This document shows positions 36,003 to 51,279 of a DNA stretch of 64,000 nucleotides, in pieces. How positions within the stretch are numbered: the first letter of the stretch is position 1; each line of letters starts with the position of its first letter. The notes under the pieces are model-generated. The model searched no databases. It saw only the letters and a program-made list of their open reading frames with translations, and had not been told where the DNA came from. The translations under genes were made by a program, and so were the position numbers. The stretch lies in the NCBI GenBank assembly GCA_037447605.1, contig CM074806.1:663180-727179 (forward strand), in the 5' to 3' direction. This DNA comes from Zygnema circumcarinatum. Lineage: Eukaryota > Streptophyta > Zygnematophyceae > Zygnematales > Zygnemataceae.

Positions 36003-37322
36003 ATGGCGGGCGTGGAGCGGTGGGTCGAGCGCGCGGCCGCCACCGCCGGCGACGCGTACGACCTATACGGATCGTACGACGACGGCGGCCTCCGCGACCG
36101 CCATCGGACGGCGCTCGACCGCGGCACTGACATGTATGGACCGGGCCCGCCCGCTGCGCGGGGCGCGCCGTACCACGCGCGGGGCCCGCCGGAAAGGGAG
36201 AGGGAGCGGGAGAGGGAGAGGGAGAGGGAGGGAGCGTACGGCCGGCCGTACGACTATGGGCGGGAGGGGGCGTACGGACGGCAGGCGCTCTCCCGCGAGG
36301 ACGAGTTTCGGCGGGCGGACTCCGTGCAGGGGAGCGACTATGGCGGGTACTATGGCGAGGAGGGCGGGCGCAGCAGGAGGGAGTACGAGGAGTACAGGCG
36401 GGCGGAGGCGAGGGAGCGAGAGAGAGAGAGGGGGAGAGACAGAGACAGAGACAGGGATTGGGACTATTCGTATGGAGAGATGGAGAAGGGAGGATACAGA
36501 GGGGGGAGCCATGGCCCTGGCCATGGCCCGGACGTGCTCCCGCTGAGGAGGATGAACACGTCGTACGGCGAGACGGGCGGCCTCCGGCGCATGGACACGG
36601 GCGGCAGTTCCGTTGACGCCGTTGGACTGCGGCGCATGGACACGGGCGGAAGCACGGAACGGGGCGCCGTCCGGCGCATGGACACCGGTCGGAGCAGCGC
36701 CAACGGAACTGGCCTGAGGCGGATGGACACAGTCGGCAGTGATGGAGGCGGGTTAAGGCGCATGGACACCGTTGAGAGCGACGGAGGCGCGCTCAGACGC
36801 ACAGAAACGATGGGATCTACCGACAGCTTCAGGCGGGTCCACCCGCCGGATGACCTCGACGGGTTGATCCTGACCCGCGCGCTCACTTGTTCAACGAGCG
36901 ATTTTGAGGCGCAGCGGCGAATGCGGGCAGGATCCACTCCCGCGAAGAAGAAGGTCCACATCGAGGTCGCGCAGAGCGCCATGGGCGGCAAGTTCGTCAA
37001 GATCAACGTCGCCGCGCTGGCGGCGGGGGCACGTGGCGCCCGGAAAGTGCACGCCGTGGCGCCGGCTGCTGACGTGGCGCCTCTCCGACGAATGAACACG
37101 GGAGAATTTGCTGACATGGCTCCTCTTCGGCGAATGGCAACGGGCGAAAGTGCTGACGTAGCGTCCCTTCGGCGAATGAAAACGGTGGAAAGTGCTGACG
37201 TGGCGCCCTTGAGGAGGGTGAACACGGGCAGCCGCCCCCAAGTGCTGCCGCCCGCGAGGGCGAAGGCGAGGGGGCGGGCGGGGTTCAGCTGCATGGGAGG
37301 GGGCGGGCCGCCGTCGCCCTGA
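36003..37322 (+). CDS. LRRMDT-repeat protein, unrecognised family
   Basis: Single exon, 439 residues, no signal peptide or membrane segment. The N-terminal third is Arg/Glu/Tyr/Gly-rich low complexity, with an RERERER run near residue 65. Residues about 181-275 hold eight tandem units built on LRRM(D/N)T with 10-14-residue linkers; four more (APLRRMNTGE, APLRRMATGE, ASLRRMKTVE, APLRRVNTGS) lie at about 359-412. Between them KKKVHIEVAQSAMGGKFVKI and the final GFSCMGGG match the end of the preceding PSI1-like protein. R-R-x-x-T is a basophilic kinase type of site, so regulated phosphorylation is a reasonable inference. GC-rich; start context GCGCCATGGC. I do not know a named family. Confidence 0.78.
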   Translation: MAGVERWVERAAATAGDAYDLYGSYDDGGLRDRHRTALDRGTDMYGPGPPAARGAPYHARGPPEREREREREREREGAYGRPYDYGREGAYGRQALSREDEFRRADSVQGSDYGGYYGEEGGRSRREYEEYRRAEARERERERGRDRDRDRDWDYSYGEMEKGGYRGGSHGPGHGPDVLPLRRMNTSYGETGGLRRMDTGGSSVDAVGLRRMDTGGSTERGAVRRMDTGRSSANGTGLRRMDTVGSDGGGLRRMDTVESDGGALRRTETMGSTDSFRRVHPPDDLDGLILTRALTCSTSDFEAQRRMRAGSTPAKKKVHIEVAQSAMGGKFVKINVAALAAGARGARKVHAVAPAADVAPLRRMNTGEFADMAPLRRMATGESADVASLRRMKTVESADVAPLRRVNTGSRPQVLPPARAKARGRAGFSCMGGGGPPSP

Positions 37323-37655
37323 ACCCTAGGGGGAACGAGGGCGAGAGTTGTTGGGGCATGTTTGCTTTTCATATGAAGGTGGTCCTATGTTGTTGTTGTT
37401 GGCCGCTAGTGCTAGAGTTCATAAGAGCAAGGTTAGGGGTTGTTGAACGGAGGACATGGTTATGCCATGCCTTTGTATAAATATGGTTCTTATTCTTTCA
37501 ATGTTTTGGTGGATAGGGCGGCGGAGAGGCATGCTCGACACAGGAATTCGTTCATTGTTTCGTTTTTTTCCGTTTTTTTTCCTTGCATAAAAAAATGAAG
37601 TTTGGGCAAGTGCAATGTAGATATATGCATGAATGGTGATGAACCACAAATTAAC

Positions 37656-37686
<31 letters not shown>

Positions 37687-37896
37687 ACATGCTCGAACGT
37701 CCACATCAGTCCCAAACCTAGCGTAATCCGAACCTCCCCCAAACCAATGCAAAGGGGCCCCAAGCCGGCCCTTAGCCCTAACCCCCCCACCCCTCCTCCT
37801 TTCCCTCCTTCCCTTAAGTTCTAAACCTCCTCCCACCCTCCCTGCCTCCCTCCTTCCCAGGCTGCTGACGCCACGTGGCACTCCGCACGTGTGAGA
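37323..37896. other. Intergenic between LRRMDT gene and EF-Ts
   Basis: Contains an (AAC)n microsatellite (37655-37686), CCCTAAC-like units (37773-37785) and, just before the EF-Ts start, GCCACGTGGC (37870) and GCACGTGTG. No gene is seen. Confidence 0.5.
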
Positions 37897-41159
<3,263 letters not shown>

Positions 41160-42344
41160 GAGGCCTTCTCGCTGGAAAATGTTTTCAAATGTGGTCCCCC
41201 TTATATAAGCAACTAAAATTTTGTGTAATTTTAGGCCGCGGAGTGGGTTTCACGGAAGATTGATGCGAGGCCATGTTTTTGCATGGGAGGCTGAAAATTT
41301 GAATTTTTTTTGCAAAAGTCATTTTTACGGAGGGGATTCGCGTCGATTTATTATGAGATTAGAAATTGTAATAATCTGGATGCCTTCACTCCGGAAATTA
41401 ATTTCAATCATGGCCCCTGAATTACTTTGTTTGTTCAAGCCGGTCGGTGTTCTATGTGCAACGCCAGACACTCTACCAAAAAAAAAAAAAAAAATTGAAA
41501 CACGAGCATACGAGCCTTTGAAAATACTTCAATTTTAGTCCAAAAGAACAGTCTGTCGAAAGTCTGACGGTTCCGTGCATCCTGCGTGGAACTGTAACTG
41601 CGTGCTTCGACTGCGCACATGAAACGCCATCCCTCGCACCCGTCCGTATGAATGCGCTTTTCGCCCGCGCAGGTGCTCACACCAGCGCGCACTCTGCCGA
41701 TAATTTGTCGTATTTGCCGACATTGTGGCGGCAGGTGCAACACGTGACATGCGCTCTTGGCCCCCCTCTCGGTGGCCCCCACAAACGTCAGAGCGATTTT
41801 TGGCGTATCAAGGGTATGCTAAATTCAGGTAGAATCTCTGTATGTCGTTTTCCGTAACGATAGAAATCATCTCAGTCAATACAACACGACAAAGAGCACC
41901 GCACTCTGCCTTCTTTAAGTGTCGAAATTTTCGTCAACGGTCGTACAGACCTCTAAGAGGCTGCCACGTGTAAGGAACCTGTTCGAGCAATCACTGCTCA
42001 TTAAGAAGGCGGCGGCCGCCGGCGCGCAGACCACGTAGGCGGCGGCGGCAGAGGGAGGGAGGGAGAGCGGGGAGGAGACAGGGGATGGAGGGAGTGAGGG
42101 AGAGAGGAGAGAGAGGGAGGTAGCGAAGAGAGATAAATAGAGGGAGAGGAGAGGGATAGGAGCAAGAGGGATAGGGGGTAAGGAGGAGAGATTTAAATAG
42201 AGAGGGAGGGAGGAATAGGAGAGGGGGAGGGAGGAACAGGAGTGAGGGAGGGCGGGGGAGAGGGCGCGATAAATAGAGAGAGAGGAGAGGGAGCGGTGAT
42301 AGAGGGAATACGAATTGGGGTTCAGGGTTGAATTCGAGGGGAAT
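41160..42344 (+). promoter_or_regulatory. Upstream region of the aspartic protease gene
   Basis: AT-rich first half (EF-Ts 3' flank), then TTTGTCGT (41704), ACGACAAA (41886), AACACGTGAC (41740), GCCACGTGTAA (41962) and a GGAGGGAG/GAGAGG purine leader (42050-42300). No coding sequence is supported. Confidence 0.5.
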
Positions 42345-44721
42345 ATGGGGGCCCAGAAGCGCATGGGCCGCCGCGCGGCAGCCATGGCGGCCATGGCGGC
42401 AGTGCTGCTCGCGCTGATGGGCGCAGATGGCGTGGACGGAAGGCGGGGGGGGCGGGCGGGGGAGGTCAGTGAGGGCGCGGGCAGGAACCACGAGGAGGCG
42501 CATTCCTATTATTATTTTTTCAATTTGTTTCGTTTTCCTATTTTTCCCTTTGCGCTGTTCGCTGACTGCGCGTGCTTGGGCGCGTGCAGGCTCTCGGGGG
42601 CGGGTCGCTGCCCTCCTCGTGGTTTCGCGGCCTCGTGAGAGTCTCGCGCCGCCGTACGGAAGCGGTGAGTGAGTCTGCGCTGTTGTTGTTGTTGTTGTTT
42701 GTTTTTTTTTGGTTGGCATGGGTGGGCGGCCAATCACATGGACAAGGGGACTTGTGTATTTGAGCCATTGGCCAAATACAATACATGATGAATATGGTTA
42801 TTCTTCTAACAAAAAAAAAGTGCCGGTCGGCTTGTGAGTGCATGCATGCAGAGCGGTGCAACTTCGCTTGAGTTTGACCTCGTCGGCAACATGATCCAGT
42901 AAGCTCACTCCGACCACCATTTGAAAGAAAGGAATGAACCGAAAGCATCCTGAAACGCCATCCATGGCTGCCGGATGCGCGAGACCCCACATTGAAGGTA
43001 GGTCTGCATGGGTGCGGGGGGCCGTAGGGGCTACTATCTGGCGGTGGAGGTGGGCACGCCCGCCATGGCTGTACGGCTTCAAGCGGACACGGGCAGCGAC
43101 CTCCTCTGGGCGCCCTGCGACTGCGACCAAGCTCGCACCTGCCCCCTCTCCGCCTCCCCCCCCCTCTTTGTGCGCCTCCTCCCCATACTCGCCCCTCCAT
43201 TAGTGTACAAGAATGAGCTCGCGCATGTTCACCATGCATGAGCCCCACTTGATCTTGTTGGCCTCATTGACATTGTTCAAGTCTTTTCTCATGCTTGCTT
43301 GCATACATGCAGCCGAGCGTGCGGCCGCTGAACACGTCGGCCTCGTCGAGCTTCTCCGCCATCCCCTGCCAGAGCGTGCAGTGCCAGGGCCAGGCGGGCC
43401 TCAGGACGGGCTGCCGCCTCGGCTTCGACACCGCCGACACGGCCTGCGAGTACAACTACACCTACAGCGATGGGAGCACAACGCTCGGGAACCTCATCAA
43501 GGAGCGAGTGGGGGTTGTGCCGGCGGAAGGCAGCAAGGTGGAAGGGGAATTCTATGTTGGGTAGGCTTCTGCCACAACCCAAACGCCTTGCATTATTGAG
43601 TATGCCCCATACACTGTGCAACAACGAAAAACTTGTAGGAATTACTCCCACAACTGTCCAAACCCTAATCCCGAACGAGAAAGAAAGCATAGACCCTGCC
43701 GCTCAACATTGACCAAATTGGTCGTTGCAGGTGTGGGCGTATTCAGAGCAGCGGCTCCTCGGCCCGCTCCATATTGCAGGGCGTGGCGGGACTGGGCCGC
43801 GGCGCGCTCTCCCTCCCCTCGCAGTTAGCCGCACAGCGCCTCCTCCCCGCGGACAGCGTCGCCTTCTGCCTCGAGGGGGCCCCCGCGGCCGCGGGCGGGA
43901 GCCGCCTCCTGCTGGGGGCCGCCTCCCTGCCGGTGGGCGCCGCCCAGAATACGGCGCTGCGAGGGGAGGCAAAATAGTAAGGCTGCTTGCTTGCCGCCTC
44001 ACTCGGCATTGTTAAGGACAGGAAAGGCGCAAGCTTGGCTTTAAGGTGTAGAGACATCGCCAAGGCTGGGGATGGGAACAAAGCCAACAAGACCTTGACT
44101 TGGTTAGGACATGTACGGAGAGGTGTGAGCTATATGTGGGAGATTTGAGTGCTGACAAGGAGGGCGGTCGCTTGGGGGGCAGTACCAAGTACTACATGCA
44201 AGTTTTGGATGTCTATGTGGGCAACGACACGCTGCACAGCCCAATCAACGCGTTTTATGTCGATCCGTACAACAAGAGGGGCGCCGTGCTGGACACGGGA
44301 ACAATGTTCTCGCAACTGGCAACGGAACTGTATGACTCATGGAAACAACTTGTACGTTGTAAACAATTCCACGCTTCTTTCGTTTGTGCTTAGGTCCTTT
44401 GCGACCAGTCAGTTCCTCGTAGTTTCCCATGCTGCTTTTGTCCATGAACATTTGATGGCCTCGCCATCGTGAGATCAAAGCCACTTCCCTTTTCACTTGT
44501 ACGTATGCGGTCGTCGTAGAACATGAACTTGCAATTGAGCGCATGCATTAATTTGCATCGAGGATTTGTGTGATGGAGGGAAGGAACCCATCAAGCACCT
44601 GAATGAATTGGCATTGAACTCTCGAATGTACATGCCTTTTTTGTGGTCTAAGCATTGCAACTAGGTACAGGCATGGTGCTCACTTATGGCGAAAACACGC
44701 AAAGGAAAAAAAAGACGAAAG

Positions 44722-44754
<33 letters not shown>

Positions 44755-47700
44755 GCAACCATTATTCTCATGAAACTGCGTCCACGGACCCCTCCGTGGC
44801 AGGTGCTGGCACGCTCGCCCTTCCTGACGGCGAGCAGCGCTTTCGCCAGCCTCGCGGTGGAGTGCTTCGACGCGCCCTTCGCCCTCAAGTGAGGGCCCCT
44901 CTCCTCTCTCTCCCTCCCTCCTGTTCTTCTCCTTTTTTTGTGGTTGTTGGGCTTCGTCCTCGTCTCTCTACTCCCCCCCTATCTCTCCGTTCTATCATCT
45001 CCGTTTCTCTCGCTTCCTCACTCCGCCCCTCTCTGGCATCCTTGTTTCTTTGCTCAGCTTTCCCTCTATTTCTCGCAGTTCTATTCCTCCCTACTCCTCT
45101 TTGTCCCCTCACACTGTGCCTTCTTCCATTTTCCTTCCTCTACCGCCCTCTCCCAATCCTTTCCTTCCACTTCAATTTCTTCCCTCCACCGCCCACCCAT
45201 TCTCTCCCCCGTACTCCCCTCGCCATCCTACCCTCTCTCCTTTCTTCCTTCCTGATTGGGTAACTTTCACCCATTTCTCTCCGTCCCATTCAATATCCCC
45301 TTCTCGCCACTCCTCTTGCCTTCCTCTCTCTGTTTTTGTAACGAAGAGGCGTTGCTCATGGAAGTTACCTCTGTGAATTAATTTCACCTTTCCTTTGTCT
45401 TTTTTTGTTTTGTTTTTCCGACCAGCACCTTTGACCTACTGGAATACTATTTTCCGCCGTCACGAATAGTCTTTTCCAATGCTACCATTTCGGTGGAACC
45501 CTATTTGTACCTTTACAATCCTGTAAGCTGCACCACCAAAGCGCTAAATGCTCGAGCGCTAATTGCTCCACTCTGTGCTGATTGCAATGCTTTAGTATAA
45601 GAAGTAGATTTCATGTTATTTGGTCTTTACTCTTGACATTTGGCGCTCTCTATCCAGAGTGCATAGCCCATCAAACCCCTTTTCCTTAACCTATCTAACA
45701 TTTGCCTCTGGTTACCTCCATCGTTATCCTCCTCATGTCGAATATCTTTCGACATTTTTCCAATGCTTGCCACAAAACATAAAACCGTATTCACATCTTG
45801 TTCCTCGAGATTCTTATTCTTGTATGCACTCATTTTACCATGTCGTGGAGGGCTTGCTGGCAGGACCCAGATGGAGCACCAAATACGGTTTGTTTTACCG
45901 TACAGCCCAACGGACCGGCCAAAGATAAGAAACCCGGACTCGTACTCGGAGGTGAGAACGCATCTTTTTCTGTTGATGCCGAGTTTGCACATTCTGAGGA
46001 ATTTTTCTATGTTACATTTTGCCCTGTCTCCGCAGCCATTCAGTTTTCTTGTTTTTAGGCTGAACAAGATCATCGGCATCGTATGATTCGAGAGTTCATG
46101 TGATGATGTATGAGGCAAAGGCAGTGATGTAATCATGAGATGATGTATGCAGCGTCTTGGCTCCGCAACAAGTACTTCCTACTCGACCGCGCAAATAAAC
46201 GAATTTCGTGGTCAGTTGACATAAATTGTGAGCAGCCTTTCCGATCTCCTCATTCCCTCTAACTCATCAATCCCATCTCATCTCCATTCATCGTCGAAGC
46301 TAAGTTCGTCCTGTTCGGCTCACTCTCCCTTTAGAGCACTCTCAATGAAACTCACGCGAACTAGTAGGAATGTGAATCGAACTGCAGGCACGACTGGAGT
46401 AGAAATACTCTTCAACAACACATTCCGTCCAGAGTCACCCCCTCTTCCTCCTCGCAGTTCTCCTCCCCCAGCCCCTCCCAAGCAGCTTCCTCCTTCTCCT
46501 TCTCCTTCTCCTCTCTCTCTCCCTCCGCCTGTCCAAGCAGTGCCCTCCCCAGTCGGAAGTCCGACTGCTCCCCCAACAGAGGCCCCCACATCTCCTGCTT
46601 CCCCCCCCACCGGGATTCCAACAGCACCAAGTCCTGTGTCTTTCCCGGCCTCTCCCTCTGTCTCTCCCTCTGTCTCTCCCTCTGTCTCTCCCGTTCTCTC
46701 CCCTTCCTCCTCTCCTGCCATCTCTCCAAGTTCCCAAGGACCACCGCCCGCCTCCGCCGTACCCTCGTTTCCCCCACCGCAGATTGTCTCGTCTCCTATC
46801 GTAGCACCAACTCCTGCGGTCTTTGTGCCTGCTCCTCTCCCATCACCACTCTCACCTCCTCTCTCACCTACACTCTCACCTCTCCTCTCGCCTCCCGCAT
46901 CCGCCCCATTACCCAACCCACCTTCCGCCGACGCCCCCTCGCCGACTGTCGTAGCACCAGCTCCATCTCCTCTACCTCCTGTTGAATCCCCTCCTCCTCC
47001 AGCATCCCTGTCTTTCCCACCTCCCGTTTTGAACTCACTTCCACCATCAACACCTCCTCTCTCTCCTCCGCCATTTCCTTCCAGTGAAGCTCCTTCACCC
47101 TCACCAAACACCCCTTCGAACCCCCCTTCATCCCCAGCCCCCTCTCCTTCCCCCGTTTCCTCCCCTCCCACCTTTCCCACCCCCTCCCCCTCACTTGTCT
47201 CGTCTCCCCTCCCCCCCCCCTCTCTCTCTCCCCCTCCACCCCTCTCCCCCTCCCTCTCCCCCTCTCCCTCTCCTTCCCCTCCCCCTCCAGCTACCGGCGA
47301 GAGCTGCCGTCCCTCCGCCGGCAGCTGCACCTTCTTCTTCGTGGGTTTCCAGGGCACTGTGCCCACATTCCCAGTGGCGGTAGCGGCGCAGGGCGACCGC
47401 GCTATCGGCACACGGCTGGGAGTCGCCCTTCCGGGGAAGTCTGCGTCTGTCACAGATGCCCACGCGGGGTCTGTTAGCTTCAGCTGTCCTCCCAACTCCA
47501 CTTTGGCAGCAGACATGAGCAACCAGTTCTATGTCGCTCAAGAGGTGACTTTTCCCGCCAACTCCTCTTTGTTGGTTTCCTTTCTCATAGCAGGTTGCAA
47601 AAAGCTGACTTCCTTCCCTTTATCTCTCTCTCTCTCTCTCGCTCCTTTTCCCTTTCCCCCCCCCCCCTTCCCTCCCTCCCTCCCTGTCTCTCTGCCTTCG

Positions 47701-47958
47701 TCACTCCCCTCTCTAACCCCCCCTGGTTGAACCCCACTGACATCCGTGGAAAGGGCTGGTGGGGGCGTTCAGCTGGTCATGGTGAGATCGTTTCAGCGCG
47801 GAAGCAGCCTCTCTGATCTTGTGAAGAGCTACATCCACCTCCCCCTCACCTCAGTTCAGTTGCTCGTGGAGGGGCAGACTGTGAACCTCAACCCTGGAGA
47901 TGGAAACATGGCCTTCCCAGAGGAGCAGCGCTGTCTTGACTTCAAGCTCACCTTGTAA
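42345..47958 (+). CDS. A1-family aspartic protease with Pro-rich extension and novel C-terminal domain
   Basis: Secreted pepsin-type protease. Thirteen exons: 42345-42464, 42590-42664, 42852-42898, 43028-43169, 43313-43560, 43731-43976, 44150-44351, 44803-44888, 45426-45522, 45864-45951, 46153-46227, 46388-47544, 47773-47958; 922 residues against about 450-520 usual. A signal-peptide-like start (AAMAAMAAVLLALMGADG) is followed by catalytic D101 in QADTGSD, D341 in VLDTGTMFSQ and the closing SWLRNKYFLLDRANKRISW. Residues about 490-776 are Pro/Ser-rich (extensin/AGP-like), then about 145 residues with Cys (GESCRPSAGSCTFFFVGFQG) that I do not recognise. The exon 6/7 junction uses a plain TTTGAG acceptor and several donors are weak (GTGCGC). 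Phase closes everywhere, which supports one long product. Confidence 0.85.
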
Positions 47959-48902
47959 CTGCTACAAGCCTGCGGCTGAGGCTTAAAGCGATTGTTTGTG
48001 CGCAAGGGTCAGTGGCAAATTTCGAATGCTTAGGATTCTTTCATTTTTCTGATTGCTTTAAGTGGTGCCCTTAGCCTGTGGGTCAATCACTAGGGCCACA
48101 CCCAATCGTCCAGTACACGCAGTAAGGGGACCCTTGAAATAGAAACTTCCGTTTTGTCGCATATTAATCCCTGTTTATAGACACTGAAACTGCAGAATGA
48201 AGCATACATAGAAGCCCCCCTGTGCGCAAACTTGTTTGGAACGCTCTTTCTTATTTGACCTTTCTATTAACCTAAGCGGGTTTCTAAACACATCGTAAAT
48301 ATGCTTTTCTTAAGAAGTCAGTGCATGGCATGGCAAGGCATGGCATGGCACGGCAAGGCATGACTATGTGTACCGCAGATGATGAAGCAAGGACCTAACT
48401 TGGAGCAACTTAAATCGCCACATCAGAAATTCGAAGTCCCATTCAGCACAAACCCTAAAAGCAAGAGCAGCGCAGATGGACTCTCTCGGAGGGAAAGCTT
48501 AGTCTGCTCAGCCGCTAATTTTCAACTCTAAAAGGATTCAACACTCGAGATCTCTTTATTTCAACACATCTCCCTTTCACATGTCCTCGATACAACACTC
48601 TGCCCTTGCAGAGTCCACCAAACAAGATCCACCTTCCGAGATTCACATGAGTTACCACTAGTGAGCCCTGCAGCCACTCTGTGGGTGGTTCAACCCTCCC
48701 ATGCAAGCAAACTCCCGCCTTTCCTACCAAATAACCCTACTTGCCTTATTGCAAGGCGGGGGATTCACAGAACACCCTTCACCCTAATAAACACCTGTTC
48801 TCCTGCCCTTTCCCTCCTCCTCCCTCCTCCCTCTCCCCCCAACCCCCCCCCTCCCCCTCTCCCCCACATTCCCCACCCCCAAAAAAACAAAAATCTACCG
48901 TG
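47959..48902. other. Convergent 3' region between aspartic protease and ataxin-10 genes
   Basis: No gene seen. A short GGCATGGCAAGGCATG repeat is at 48324-48361, and a C-rich stretch lies near 48810-48890. Confidence 0.5.
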
Positions 48903-51279
48903 TTAACTTGCGGTGTTTACGAGCTTCGGTCGGCCTGTTTGGGAGTCTACCTCCACCTTCAACCCTAATGCGCTAAGTTCCGGCACCTCCGCGCCTCCCT
49001 GCACCTCCAGCTCACTCAATTCCTTCTGGTTGGCTTCATTGCCCTCTAGAAGGTTCCGTACAGCGAAGAAAGCCCATTCTCGGAGGTACGGATTCGGCTC
49101 ATCTCGCACACACTGCTGCAGGACCAAAAGGAGAGACCCGCTCTCCCGAACCAAATCCTGCACTGCTTTCTGCCGGTAGCTCGCGTTTGCGATTATTGCC
49201 ACCAAGTCTCTGCGATATCCGATATAAAAACTTGTCTTTGGAAACGGACCGGAGGGTTCAGAAGAGAGCCCCGAACCTGTCGGAGGGGGGAGATTGCGCA
49301 AGAGGTCGAGTGCGAGAGAGACTACCCCTTGAAGAGAAGAAGTTGCATACCCGGCTTCCCCTGCATCACTGTTCAGTTTAACACAAACCTCACGTAGTAA
49401 ACCTAGAGTGGATCGGAGCACCCGACCAGGAATTCCTCCTTGCTCTTCTAAAGGAGATTGTTTGCCGACTTCCAACGCTGCAAGCTTTGCAGTCGAGTGC
49501 AAAAAGGTCAAAGTTTCTACTTGGAGAGTCTCACTCCATGGCTCCACTGAAGACACAATGGGGCCTCCTCCTCCTTCCTCCTTCCCATCATTCGCAGAGT
49601 CAAGCTGTGGCTGCTTCTCTCGCAGCTCTACTCCTTTCCACTGCTGCTGTGAGAGGGAGGTTCGCATGCAAGCGAGGAGAGCAGCTTGCTCTGCACAAAA
49701 TTCTCGGCTCTCATTGACCTTATCTTGAAGCAGCCTCGCAGAAGTGAGGCGGGGAAACAGAGACGGCAAATACCCCTTCCGCACGCACGTGTACTCCACC
49801 AGAAACTCCAGCCACTCGTTTTCTTGCTGCAGATTAGTATCCGAACTCTCGGCTCCGCCATCTGCATTCCCGCCGATCGCAGCAAAACGTACAAAAACGT
49901 GACCTTTCAAAATTGCTTTTCAACACCTAATCAAAACCACAAGCATCGACAATCCTAATCAATCTGTACCCTGAGAAACTCAGCACAAAGGCAACAGCAG
50001 TTCCAACAAGAAAGCAGCCTTTAACTTGGCCTAACCCGCAATTAGGGTTAGCTCACAAAACGTGAAGAAGCGTACCGGAAGATGTTAATGCCGCTGCCGA
50101 CGAAGCTGCCAACACTGCGGAAAAGAGAAACACGCCTTCCACCTTCCTCATCAAGTCCTGTGCTCGCTTGCTGTCGTCTCTGCAGCACGTGTACACCACC
50201 ATGCAGAGGGGGCCCTGCACCTCCAGGCTGCGCACTGCCGCAAGCCGCAGCAGCGTTCCCGGAAAGCAGCGTTCCCAAACTGCACTCTGATTCACAGGGC
50301 TGCCACTGCAGCAGTTTCCGAGAAGCTGCAAAATGGCCCGCAAAGTGTCGACAATATGCTGTGGAGGAGTTATGGCTGCCGGAAGCACAGGAAGCTGCGG
50401 AGCCGTCGGTCCTTTCGAGGCGGAAGGTAAGGGAGAGGGCGCAGGTGACTGCTGGGCCGCGAAAGGCGACAAGGGGGCGGGATTTGAAGCGGAGAAGGCG
50501 CCATTAGGGTTAGCGGAGGAGATCGCCAGAGTGAGGGGAACGCCTGCAAGTTTGGCGCTGGAGAGGGAGCGGCGGGCGAAGAGAGAGGAGCGGGAGGGGC
50601 GCGGGACGGGGGCGGAGGAGGAAGAGAGAAAAGCCCCTCCCTCTGCGAGAGGAGAGGAGGAAGCACCTTGCGCCGAGGACGCCCTTGTGCTCGCAGCTGC
50701 TGCGTCTCCTCCTCCAAGGCTCAAGCTCTCGACTTGCTGCAGCAAGTCCTTCGAAGGAACGCCCGCGTCAGGGAGGCGGCCATGGCTGCCATCCGCTGCC
50801 CCTCCCACTCCCTCTCCTCCCTCCGTCCTCCCTCCCGCCATGGAGTGCACGTGAGCTGTAATGAGGCGATCGGCCATGGTGGCCACGGCGTCGTGCGCGC
50901 CGCAGAAGAGGAAGGCGTCCTGGTTGGGCGCCATGCCCGCGCAGAGGTTGCGGAGGATGCGGAGGAGCAGGAGGAGGGGCTCCAGGGAGGCGGGGCTCTC
51001 GGGGACGGAGGGGAGAGGGAGGGGTCGGGAGGGAGGGGGGCCCTCCTCATCGCCGCGGAGAGTGCCACGGAGGGCGGCGCAGGGCTGCGAGAGGTTCGGG
51101 ATGAGGCTCGCCAGGCGCTCCACGCCCAGGAAGGCGCCGAGGCTCTCCCGACCTTCAGGCTCGGCAGAGCGCTGCAGAAGCTGGGAGAGCACGAGGTGGA
51201 GGGGCTCCACAGACTGCGGGTCCGCGCGTGCGAAGAGGGGCGCTTGCTGCTCCGCCGCGAAGAGGAGCTCCTCGTCCAT
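48903..51279 (-). CDS. Ataxin-10 domain protein
   Basis: ARM-like repeat protein of the ataxin-10 family, linked in other eukaryotes to cytokinesis and signalling scaffolds. Two exons, 51279-50076 and 49861-48903, phase 1 junction; 720 residues. The defining ataxin-10 signature is C-terminal: YRRDLVAIIANASYRQKAVQ, LVLQQCVRDEPNPYLREWAF and VRNLLEGNEANQKEL. The N-terminal half has LLLLLRILRNLCAGMAPNQD and QLLGNCCSGSPVNQ repeats separated by a Ser/Pro/Ala-rich insert (about residues 165-320). The start ATG is in GCCGCCATGG context; the frame is open further upstream, but only through G/C-rich low complexity. Divergent from the plastid translocator gene. Confidence 0.92.

Noticed and set aside
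45951-46060. Termination of the aspartic protease at a short exon ending in TAG near 46058
   Set aside because: Phase would fit, but it would lose the final SWLRNKYF...RISW element that is typical of the family and is present in phase at 46153.
46320-47522. 400-codon Gly/Glu-rich minus-strand frame
   Set aside because: Antisense shadow of the Pro-rich region of the aspartic protease, which is phase-consistent with its exons.
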